A stretch of 14,179 bases of DNA from assembly GCA_024404215.1 (NCBI GenBank), contig JAKSQI010000024.1:1-14179 (forward strand), read 5' to 3'. The position numbers were made by a program, and so were the translations under genes. Below, one piece after another: positions 6,570 through 13,089 of this stretch; position 1 is the first letter of the stretch, and each line of letters starts with the position of its first letter. This stretch comes from Oscillospiraceae bacterium. Its GTDB lineage: Bacteria; Bacillota; Clostridia; Oscillospirales; Oscillospiraceae. The notes below the pieces were generated by a model that saw nothing but the letters and a program-made list of their open reading frames with translations, did no database searches and was not told the origin of the DNA.

Positions 6570-6861
6570 CTAAAGAAAAACCGTTGACGCGGGAGTAAAG
6601 GTGAACATGCCCTCACAGAGAGTTCGGGTTGCTGAGAACCGGGCAGGAGACAATTCATCAAATGGGCCGCGAAGGGCGCAGGGAAAGGGCCGACGGGCCG
6701 GAGTATTCTGCGACGGTGGGGCAGCCGTTACCGGGCCGGGGGTATGCTAGTACCCCGCTAAGAGCACGATAAGAATCGTGAACACAAGGTGGCACCGCGG
6801 ATAAGCTTTATTCGTCCTTGACAGTTTCGGCACAGGCCTTCTGTCAAGGGTTTTCTTTTTT
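6570..6861 (+). promoter_or_regulatory. T-box riboswitch (tRNA-Trp) controlling trpEGDCF
   Basis: The leader has the Stem I AGAGAG motif (6617-6622) followed by GGGTTGCTGAGAACC. A UGG specifier (6663-6665) lies in TCAAATGGGCCGC, and the T-box consensus AAGGTGGCACCGCGG is at 6786-6800. The UGGC bulge again matches the GCCA end of tRNA-Trp. A terminator hairpin with a T run follows at 6816-6861, about 48 bases before trpE. It shares with the trpBA leader the 15-base T-box block, a 15-base block GAGTATTCTGCGACG (6701-6715; minus-strand copy 6282-6268) and a 13-base block around the specifier. The two leaders are therefore paralogous. Uncharged tRNA-Trp is expected to stabilise the antiterminator and open the operon. 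Confidence 0.94.
6816..6861 (+). terminator. Regulated terminator of the trpE T-box
   Basis: CCTTGACAG (6816-6824) pairs perfectly with CTGTCAAGG (6841-6849); the 16-base interval may hold a small inner stem. It is followed by a long T-rich run (6851-6861). CCTTGACAG is also the left arm of the trpBA leader terminator. Confidence 0.9.
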
Positions 6862-6888
6862 CCTTTGTCAGCAGGCAAAGGATTTTTT
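6862..6888 (+). terminator. Second, terminator-like hairpin just before trpE
   Basis: CCTTTGTC (6862-6869) can pair with GGCAAAGG (6874-6881), with one G-U pair and the 4-base loop AGCA, followed by ATTTTTTAT. It begins directly after the T run of the T-box terminator and ends about 17 bases before the trpE ribosome binding site. It may be a weak tandem terminator or a leader structure; no function is proven. Confidence 0.45.
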
Positions 6889-6908
6889 ATTTCTCAGGAG
6901 GAAATCAC

Positions 6909-8375
6909 ATGAAGTTTTTACCAAGTCTGGAAGAGGTAAAACGCATAGCCGACAGCGGCGAATACAAGGTACTGCCCGTCAGCTGTGAGATGCTTTCGGA
7001 TATCTGCACACCGATTGAGGCCATGCGAATTCTGAAAAATGTATCCACCCACTGCTATCTGCTGGAATCCGTAGCAGGCAGTGAAAAATGGGGCCGCTAC
7101 ACCTTTTTGGGCTATGACCCGAAAATGGAAATCACCTGCATGAATGGTTTCATGAAGGTGGGGGCTGTCTCCTTCCCGGTTACAAATCCGGAGCTCTATC
7201 TCCGCCAGATTCTGGCGGATTACAAGAGCCCTCGCCTCCCCTATCTGCCCAGCTTCACCGGCGGTTTGGTGGGCTACTTCTCCTTTGACTATTTAAACTA
7301 CAGCGAGCCTACCACCAAATGCGAAGCGAAAGACATTGAGGAATTCAAGGATGTTGACCTTATGCTTTTTGATAAGGTTATCGCCTTTGATAATTTCCGT
7401 CAAAAGATCATTCTCATGGTAAACATTGACCTCAGCGACCCGGAAACCGGCTACAACAGAGCCATGGTTGAGCTTCGTCAGATGACTGAGCTGCTGCGCA
7501 GCGGCGTCCGCAGGATGGAAGCCCCCGGCCGGCTCACAAGTGAGGTTTCCCCCCTCTTCAACAAGGAAGAGTTCTGTGCCATGGTGAATAAGGCCAAGCA
7601 CCACATTCATGAAGGGGATATTTTCCAGATTGTTCTGTCCAACCGGCTTAGCGCCGCCTTTGACGGCAGCCTCTTTGATACTTACCGGGTTCTGCGTACC
7701 ATCAACCCCTCCCCCTACATGTTCTACTTCTCCGGCACCGATGTAGAGGTTGCCGGTGCCTCTCCGGAAACGCTGGTAAAGCTGGAAAACGGTGTGCTTC
7801 ACACCTTCCCGCTGGCCGGAACGCGGCCGCGCGGAAAAACCGAGGAAGAAGACCGACAGCTGGAGGAAGAGCTACTGTCCGACGAAAAAGAGCTGGCAGA
7901 ACACAACATGCTGGTGGATCTGGGCCGCAATGATATCGGCAAAATCAGCACCTTCGGCAGTGTTAAGGTTGAAAAATTCCATTCCATTGAACGCTTCTCC
8001 CACGTGATGCACATCGGCTCTACGGTCCGCGGGGACATTCAGCCGGGCAAGGATGCACTGGATGCCATCGCTGCCGTCCTTCCCGCCGGTACCCTGTCCG
8101 GCGCCCCAAAAATCCGTGCCTGCCAACTAATTGGCGAGTTGGAAAAGAATAAAAGGGGTATATACGGCGGTGCCATCGGCTACATTGACTTCGCCGGTAA
8201 CATGGACACCTGTATAGCCATCCGCATTGCCTACAAGAAAAACGGCAAGGTCTTTGTCCGCAGCGGAGCCGGTATTGTGGCTGACTCCGACCCAGAGAAG
8301 GAGTATCAGGAATGCATCAACAAGGCTCAGGCCGTAGTCAATGCCCTGAAGCTGGCTCAGGAGGATGAATTATGA
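6909..8375 (+). CDS. trpE: Anthranilate synthase component I
   Basis: The 488-residue protein converts chorismate to anthranilate, using ammonia passed on by TrpG. The N-terminal domain contains YLLESVAGSEKWGRYTFLG (from Y50), whose LLES element is the tryptophan feedback site of TrpE proteins, so allosteric inhibition by tryptophan is expected. The C-terminal chorismate-binding domain shows FQIVLSNRL, PLAGTRPRG, ELAEHNMLVDLGRNDIG, GTLSGAPKIRA, YGGAIGY and RSGAGIVADSDPEKEYQEC, all typical and intact. ATG 6909 has CAGGAGGAAATC before it. It is the first gene of trpEGDCF, under the T-box leader, and overlaps trpG by 4 bases (ATGA). The feedback motif and the partner trpG separate it from PabB. 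Confidence 0.97.
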   Translation: MKFLPSLEEVKRIADSGEYKVLPVSCEMLSDICTPIEAMRILKNVSTHCYLLESVAGSEKWGRYTFLGYDPKMEITCMNGFMKVGAVSFPVTNPELYLRQILADYKSPRLPYLPSFTGGLVGYFSFDYLNYSEPTTKCEAKDIEEFKDVDLMLFDKVIAFDNFRQKIILMVNIDLSDPETGYNRAMVELRQMTELLRSGVRRMEAPGRLTSEVSPLFNKEEFCAMVNKAKHHIHEGDIFQIVLSNRLSAAFDGSLFDTYRVLRTINPSPYMFYFSGTDVEVAGASPETLVKLENGVLHTFPLAGTRPRGKTEEEDRQLEEELLSDEKELAEHNMLVDLGRNDIGKISTFGSVKVEKFHSIERFSHVMHIGSTVRGDIQPGKDALDAIAAVLPAGTLSGAPKIRACQLIGELEKNKRGIYGGAIGYIDFAGNMDTCIAIRIAYKKNGKVFVRSGAGIVADSDPEKEYQECINKAQAVVNALKLAQEDEL

Positions 8376-8938
8376 CTTTATTGATTGATAATTATGACAG
8401 CTTTTCCTACAACCTCTATCAGCTGATTGGTGAGCTGGACCCGGACATCAAGGTCATCCGCAACGATGACATGACTGTTGACGAAATCCGAGCTTTGGAT
8501 CCCCGCCGCATCATTCTTTCGCCCGGTCCCGGCCGTCCTGAGGACGCCGGTATTCTGATTGAAGCAGTCACCGCCTTGGGTAAGGACATCCCTCTGCTGG
8601 GCGTCTGCCTGGGCCACCAAGCCATCTGCGCCGCCTTCGGCGCCACCGTCACCTATGCCAAGCGGCTGATGCACGGCAAACAATCTGCCGTAAGTCTGGA
8701 CAGCTCCTGTCCCCTTTTTGAAGGCATGGGCCAGGAGGCCGCCGTCGCCCGCTATCATTCCCTGGCCGCAGACCCTGCCACCATGCCCGGTTGCCTTAAG
8801 GTCACTGCTCTGACCCCTGAGGGTGAGATTATGGCTGTTCAGCATACCGACTATCCGATTTTCGGGGTTCAGTTTCATCCGGAATCCATCCTGACCCCGG
8901 AAGGCAAAACCATGCTCCAAAACTTTATCCGTCTGTAA
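8372..8938 (+). CDS. trpG: Anthranilate synthase component II (glutamine amidotransferase)
   Basis: The 188-residue class I amidotransferase releases ammonia from glutamine for TrpE. The catalytic cysteine is C79 in GVCLGHQAI, and H169 with E171 in FHPES completes the triad. LSPGPGRPEDAG (about 49-60) forms the oxyanion loop, and LMHGKQS is the conserved stretch that contacts the partner subunit. It is a stand-alone gene, not fused to trpD as in enteric bacteria. The ATGA overlap with trpE suggests coupled synthesis. Such proteins can also serve PabB in folate synthesis; I see no pab gene here, so that dual role cannot be judged. Confidence 0.95.
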   Translation: MTLLIDNYDSFSYNLYQLIGELDPDIKVIRNDDMTVDEIRALDPRRIILSPGPGRPEDAGILIEAVTALGKDIPLLGVCLGHQAICAAFGATVTYAKRLMHGKQSAVSLDSSCPLFEGMGQEAAVARYHSLAADPATMPGCLKVTALTPEGEIMAVQHTDYPIFGVQFHPESILTPEGKTMLQNFIRL

Positions 8939-8951
8939 AGGAGACTGCATC

Positions 8952-9968
8952 ATGATTAAAGAAGCCATTGTTAAAATTGTAAACAAGCAAGATCTCACCT
9001 ATGACGAAGCCTATACCGTTATGAATGAAATCATGAGCGGCGAAACCACTGCCACTCAGAACGCCGCCTTCCTGTCGGCCCTGTCTACCAAGAGCGCCAA
9101 GGCCGAAACCACGGATGAAATTGCCGGCTGTGCTGCTGCCATGCGTGACCATGCCACTAAGGTAGAAACCGGCATGGAGGTTTTTGAAATCGTCGGTACC
9201 GGCGGTGATAACGCCGGTTCCTTCAACATATCCACCACCTCGGCTCTGGTAGCCGCTGCCGGCGGCATGAAGGTTGCCAAGCACGGTAACCGCGCTGCCT
9301 CCTCCCTCTGCGGTACCGCCGACTGTCTGGAGGCTCTCGGCATCAACATCCGGCAGGATCCGGACAAGTGTGTAGAGCTTCTGAAGGAGGTTGGCATGTG
9401 CTTCTTCTTTGCCCAGAAGTACCACACCTCCATGAAATATGTGGGTGCCATCCGCAAGGAACTGGGCTTCCGCACGGTTTTCAACATTCTGGGCCCCTTG
9501 ACCAATCCCGGCAGTCCCTCCATGCAGCTGCTGGGCGTCTATGACGAGTATCTGGTTCAGCCCCTGACTCAGGTTCTTATCAGCTTGGGCATCAAGCGGG
9601 GCATGGTTGTCTACGGGCAGGACAAGCTGGATGAAATCAGCCTGAGCGCCCCTACCACCGTCTGCGAATTTAGGGATGGATGGTACAAATCCTACGTTAT
9701 CCGTCCGGAGGACTTCGGCCTGCAAACCTGCCGCAAGGAGGACCTTTCCGGCGGAACCCCGGAGGAAAATGCCCGTATCACCCGTGCCATTCTCTCCGGC
9801 GAAAAGGGCCCCAAGCGGGATGCTGTGCTGATGAATGCCGGTGCCTCCCTCTACATCGGCGGCAAGGCAGACTCCATGGCCGCCGGCATTGCCCTGGCCG
9901 CAGAGCTCATTGATTCCGGCAAGGCTTTGGCCGTACTGGATAAGTTCATTGAGGTCAGCAATCGATGA
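8952..9968 (+). CDS. trpD: Anthranilate phosphoribosyltransferase
   Basis: The 338-residue enzyme transfers phosphoribose from PRPP to anthranilate. EIVGTGGDNAGSFNIST (from about 79) carries the GTGGD PRPP-binding loop at 82-86. KHGNRAASSLCGTADCLEALG (110-130) binds substrate and pyrophosphate; it is split here only by my reading. RTVFNILGPLTNPG and the DE pair in GQDKLDEIS (metal binding) are present. Length is standard. AAAGGAG precedes the ATG at 8952, 13 bases after the trpG stop, so this is the only non-overlapping junction in the five-gene operon. The gene overlaps trpC by 4 bases. Confidence 0.96.
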   Translation: MIKEAIVKIVNKQDLTYDEAYTVMNEIMSGETTATQNAAFLSALSTKSAKAETTDEIAGCAAAMRDHATKVETGMEVFEIVGTGGDNAGSFNISTTSALVAAAGGMKVAKHGNRAASSLCGTADCLEALGINIRQDPDKCVELLKEVGMCFFFAQKYHTSMKYVGAIRKELGFRTVFNILGPLTNPGSPSMQLLGVYDEYLVQPLTQVLISLGIKRGMVVYGQDKLDEISLSAPTTVCEFRDGWYKSYVIRPEDFGLQTCRKEDLSGGTPEENARITRAILSGEKGPKRDAVLMNAGASLYIGGKADSMAAGIALAAELIDSGKALAVLDKFIEVSNR

Positions 9969-10753
9969 CCATTCTGGACCAACTGGCCGACTACGCCCGC
10001 CTGCGGGTAAAGGCGGATGAAGACCAAATCAGCCGTGAGGCCATGCGGGAGCTGGCCCTGTCCGGAGGAAAGGCCAAGGGGGCAGCCTTCCGCAACGCCT
10101 TGAAAAAGCCGGGCATGAGCTTTATCTGTGAGGTGAAAAAGGCTTCTCCCTCCAAGGGTATTATAGCCGAGGATTTCCCCTATTTGGATATTGCTGCCAG
10201 CTATGAGGCTGCCGGGGCCGACTGTGTTTCCTGCCTGACGGAGCCAAAGTGGTTTCTGGGCAGTGATGATATTTTCCGGGCCATCCGAGGAAGAATCGCA
10301 ACCCCAATGCTGCGGAAGGACTTTACCATTGATGAGTATCAGATTTATCAGGCCAAGGTTATGGGAGCAAACGCCATTTTGCTGATTTGTTCTCTTTTGG
10401 ACACTGCCACCATCGCCCGCTACCTGTCTGTGTGCGATGAACTGGGGCTGGCCGCCTTGACCGAAGCCCACACAGAGGCAGAAATCGCCTCCGCGGTATC
10501 TGCCGGGGCCGATATCATCGGGGTAAACAACCGCAATCTAAAGGATTTTACCGTTGACTTTTCCAACGCTGCCCGCCTGCGGGACCGTATCCCGCCGGAG
10601 GCTCTGTATGTAGCAGAAAGCGGCGTAAAGGGGCCGTCTGATGTGGCTGCCATTAAAGCCATTGGCGCTGACGCCGCTTTGATTGGCGAAGCCTTCATGC
10701 GGGCAGCGGACAAGGCCGCCATGCTGCAGGAACTGAAAAGAGCCGCCCTATGA
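9965..10753 (+). CDS. trpC: Indole-3-glycerol phosphate synthase
   Basis: The 262-residue TIM-barrel enzyme closes the indole ring, with loss of CO2 and water, from carboxyphenylaminodeoxyribulose phosphate. Catalytic residues are all visible: E56 and K58 in CEVKKASPSKG, K118 in LRKDF, E167 in TEAHTE, N188-N189 in GVNNRNL, and E218 in AESGVKG. It is monofunctional, with TrpF encoded separately, unlike the fused enteric TrpC-F. ATGA overlaps at both ends (with trpD and trpF) point to translational coupling. Confidence 0.96.
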   Translation: MTILDQLADYARLRVKADEDQISREAMRELALSGGKAKGAAFRNALKKPGMSFICEVKKASPSKGIIAEDFPYLDIAASYEAAGADCVSCLTEPKWFLGSDDIFRAIRGRIATPMLRKDFTIDEYQIYQAKVMGANAILLICSLLDTATIARYLSVCDELGLAALTEAHTEAEIASAVSAGADIIGVNNRNLKDFTVDFSNAARLRDRIPPEALYVAESGVKGPSDVAAIKAIGADAALIGEAFMRAADKAAMLQELKRAAL

Positions 10754-11316
10754 TTAAGATTAAGCTTTGTGGCCTGTCCCGCCCGGAGGATATTCTTCAG
10801 GCCAACAGCCTGCATCCCGCCTGCATTGGCTTTGTTTTTGCCAAAAAAAGCAAGCGCTATGTATCCCCGGAAAAGGCCGCCGAACTAAAAGCTCTGCTCC
10901 ACCCTTCCATACTGGCCGTTGGCGTATTCGTCAACGAGGAGCCGGAGACGGTTGCCGAACTATTGAATGACGGCATACTGGACCTTGCTCAGCTCCATGG
11001 AAGCGAGGATGATTCCTACATCCGCCGGTTGCGTCAGTTGACAACCAGGCCCATCCTTCAAGCCTTCCGCATTGACAGCCCCCGGGATGTCCTTCGGGCC
11101 AACACCAGCATTGCCGACCTGGTGCTGTTGGATTCCGGCGGAGGCGGGACCGGGACCGCTTTTGACTGGCAGCTGCTGCAGGGCATACAGCGCCCCTATT
11201 TTTTAGCTGGCGGTCTGAATCCGGACAACATCGGTTCGGCTCTGGCCTGTCTGCAGCCCTATGGAGTAGATGTCAGCTCCGGCATTGAAACCGACGGCCT
11301 GAAGGATCCGGACTAA
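10750..11316 (+). CDS. trpF: Phosphoribosylanthranilate isomerase, C-terminally short
   Basis: The 188-residue product is a TIM-barrel isomerase that carries out the Amadori rearrangement of phosphoribosylanthranilate. C7 in KLCGLSRPED is the general base and D128 in LLDSGGGGTG the general acid; GFVFAKKSKRYVS, AQLHGSE, FLAGGLNPDN and VDVSSGIETDG complete the usual set. The frame ends GLKDPD followed by TAA (11314-11316). The bases right after, in the same frame, read MAAFVDAVRYAESLQK and then a second TAA, which is the expected last helix of the family (KDP-x-K-x-x-x-F-V-x-A-V-R). A single change of AAA (Lys) to TAA would explain this. The full version would end at 11367 with 205 residues. 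Whether the short protein works is uncertain. Confidence 0.92.
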   Translation: MIKIKLCGLSRPEDILQANSLHPACIGFVFAKKSKRYVSPEKAAELKALLHPSILAVGVFVNEEPETVAELLNDGILDLAQLHGSEDDSYIRRLRQLTTRPILQAFRIDSPRDVLRANTSIADLVLLDSGGGGTGTAFDWQLLQGIQRPYFLAGGLNPDNIGSALACLQPYGVDVSSGIETDGLKDPD

Positions 11317-11367
11317 ATGGCCGCCTTTGTTGACGCCGTTCGTTATGCAGAGTCCCTTCAAAAATAA
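11317..11367 (+). other. In-frame remnant of the trpF C-terminal helix after a premature stop
   Basis: Sixteen codons (reading MAAFVDAVRYAESLQK) and a TAA follow the trpF stop without a frame change. Their sequence matches the last helix expected of TrpF. There is no separate ribosome binding site, so it is probably untranslated unless the TAA is a sequence error or is read through. Confidence 0.75.
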
Positions 11368-11389
11368 GACCTGCACGATTATCAACACA

Positions 11390-11449
11390 AAACATAACAC
11401 GCCTCTGTGAGCGAGCATACTCGCACTCACAGGGGCGTGTCTTATGTTT
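11390..11449. terminator. Long imperfect hairpin between trpF and cbiO (convergent)
   Basis: The two ends (AAACATA ... TATGTTT) and the inner parts (ACACGCC with GGCGTGT, CTGTGAG with CTCACAG, GCGAG with CTCGC) pair along about 26 positions with a few mismatches, around a CATA-type loop. On the minus strand it is followed by a T-rich stretch (TTTTGTGTTGAT), so it should end the cbi operon. On the plus strand the tail is poorer in T, but it is the only candidate for ending trpEGDCF. Confidence 0.75.
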
Positions 11450-11490
11450 GAAAGCCTTTGCTTCTGCCTTACCGGATTCCCGGCACCGGC

Positions 11491-12210
11491 TCAGATTCCT
11501 TGCAAGCGCAAAGGGAGCTCCATGCGGTTCGCTTCCAGCAATTCCCGGTTGGACAGAATGTCCCGGGCCGGCCCATCGGCCGCTATTTTTCCTTTTGACA
11601 GTAAAATAACCCGCTGACAGGTATCCATAATCATGTCCAGATCATGAGATGTTATGATTTTCGTTTTTTCCAAAGACGAAATGGTGTTTATGATAATGCG
11701 GCGGTTGTAAGGGTCAAGGGCAGAAGTCGGTTCATCCATCAGCAGTACATCCGGATTCATGGCCAGCACTGTCGCAATGGCAGCCATGCGCTTTTCCCCG
11801 CCGGAAATTTTATGGTTGTGCCGGTGCTTCAGCGCAGTAATCCCCAGCTTCTCCAAGGCAGTATCGGCCGCCTCTTCCGCTTCCTGTTTGGTCATGCCAT
11901 AGTTAAGGGGAGCAAAGGCAATATCCTCATAAACCGTGGGCATAAACATTTGATTATCTGAGTTTTGAAGAACAAAACCCAGTTTTCTGCGGATTTCCTT
12001 CAGATTCTTGGTATTGACCTCATATTCGTCCACCAAAATAGTACCTTCATGGGGCAAAAGCCCCAGCAGCACCTTCATGAATGTTGATTTTCCGGCCCCA
12101 TTGGCACCAATCAACCCTACCGATTCTCCATCCTGCAGGATAAAATTCAAATCCTCCAGCACAGGCTTACCCTTTTCATATCCAAATGAAACATGTTCAA
12201 AACAAATCAT
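11491..12210 (-). CDS. cbiO: ECF transporter ATPase, cobalt/nickel type
   Basis: The 239-residue ABC ATPase drives uptake by the energy-coupling-factor complex. The Walker A motif is GANGAGKST (about 36-44). The Q-loop is Q82 in VLQNSDNQMF, a form typical of ECF ATPases. The signature is ISGGEKRMA (about 135-143), Walker B is VLLMDEP with catalytic E160, and the switch histidine is H189 in TSHD. It starts 3 bases after the cbiQ stop and is last in cbiM(N)-cbiQ-cbiO, so this one ATPase probably forms a homodimer for the transporter. The metal, cobalt or nickel, cannot be told from the ATPase. Confidence 0.92.
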   Translation of the reverse strand: MICFEHVSFGYEKGKPVLEDLNFILQDGESVGLIGANGAGKSTFMKVLLGLLPHEGTILVDEYEVNTKNLKEIRRKLGFVLQNSDNQMFMPTVYEDIAFAPLNYGMTKQEAEEAADTALEKLGITALKHRHNHKISGGEKRMAAIATVLAMNPDVLLMDEPTSALDPYNRRIIINTISSLEKTKIITSHDLDMIMDTCQRVILLSKGKIAADGPARDILSNRELLEANRMELPLRLQGI

Positions 12211-12212
12211 CC

Positions 12213-13019
12213 CTAGACCCCCATTGCTATGCCGCCAAAGAGCATAGCTACATTGTAACAGCGGAAGAAAAGCAGGACTGCCGGAACCAGAAGGGCTGTC
12301 ACGTAGTCACGGGCATCTGCCCTTTTTCCCTCTGCGTAATGAAATTCCCCACGGAAGCCCCTTAAAAGCATGGACGCATAGAGTTCTTCCGCCCGGTCCA
12401 TGCTGCGCAGCAGCAGCTGCCCTAAAAAAGAGCCCCAAGCCTTATAATGCACGCCCTTCTGCCCCGGTGCCCGGAGCTTGTAGGCGGTTGTCATGACCGC
12501 TACCTCATCCATCAAAACAGTGATATACCGATAGGTCAGCAGCAGCAGCGTAACAATCATAGCCGGAACATGAACCTTGCGAAGAGCAGCGCAAATGGCA
12601 TCTATCGTGGTTGTTGCCACCAGCAGGAAGGACGCCATCAAGCAGAAAATCCCCTTCAGCATCAAGGTAATCATGGACACCACACCGCCTGATACAGCAA
12701 GCCCTCCTAAGGAAAGGAGGGGTGCCCGGTCAAACAAGGGATTAAACAACCCAACAGCACAGACCAGTGGGAGCACGATTCTCAGCTTATAAAAGCAGGT
12801 TTTCACCGATACACCGCTGATAGAAAAGAGCAGCACCGGGTATAATACCATGATAATCAGACCGCTCAGGTCATACTTATAAAAGGAAACCGTCAAAAAA
12901 ATGTATACAATTGTGGTAAAGAGCTTTGTCAGGGGATGCAGAGAATGAATGGGCGAACGCATGGCAGCCAGCTCATCCATCTCCCGCAGTTCCAATACTG
13001 CCTGTTCAATCTTATCCAT
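12213..13019 (-). CDS. cbiQ: ECF transporter transmembrane component, cobalt/nickel type
   Basis: The 268-residue membrane protein couples the CbiO ATPase to the substrate-binding subunit. The N-terminal HSLHPLTKLF is the usual start of CbiQ/NikQ proteins and is followed by hydrophobic segments. RAEELYASMLLRGFRGEF is the C-terminal coupling motif (A-S-M/L-x-x-R-G) of EcfT proteins that contacts the ATPase. A last hydrophobic segment (DYVTALLVPAVLLFF) ends the chain. AAGGAG lies upstream of ATG 13019. Position between cbiM(N) and cbiO confirms the assignment. Confidence 0.93.
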   Translation of the reverse strand: MDKIEQAVLELREMDELAAMRSPIHSLHPLTKLFTTIVYIFLTVSFYKYDLSGLIIMVLYPVLLFSISGVSVKTCFYKLRIVLPLVCAVGLFNPLFDRAPLLSLGGLAVSGGVVSMITLMLKGIFCLMASFLLVATTTIDAICAALRKVHVPAMIVTLLLLTYRYITVLMDEVAVMTTAYKLRAPGQKGVHYKAWGSFLGQLLLRSMDRAEELYASMLLRGFRGEFHYAEGKRADARDYVTALLVPAVLLFFRCYNVAMLFGGIAMGV

Positions 13020-13041
13020 AGGACTCCTTAAACCATCAAAG

Positions 13042-13064
13042 GGGGCATCCAGAACGGATGCCCC
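13042..13064 (-). terminator. Perfect hairpin between cbiM(N) and cbiQ
   Basis: GGGGCATCC (13042-13050) and GGATGCCCC (13056-13064) form a 9-base perfect stem with a 5-base loop, ending 22 bases before the cbiQ ATG. Only a short, weak T stretch (CTTTGATG) follows on the minus strand. It may be a partial terminator or a stabiliser of the upstream mRNA, setting a higher level of CbiM(N) than CbiQ/CbiO. Confidence 0.5.
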
Positions 13065-13089
13065 TGAGACTACTTGCTATTTGGAATGA

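Noticed and set aside
6560..6908. Enteric-style trp leader peptide attenuator
   Set aside because: No short open frame with tandem Trp codons after a ribosome binding site was seen; the T-box sequence explains the leader.
6061..6908. tRNA gene in the trpB-trpE gap
   Set aside because: The conserved GC-rich blocks are T-box motifs; no cloverleaf with TTCGAATC-like T arm and acceptor stem is seen.
8925..9725. Open frame of 266 codons antisense to trpD
   Set aside because: Its sequence is low-information and glycine/alanine rich with no recognisable domain; trpD on the other strand is complete.
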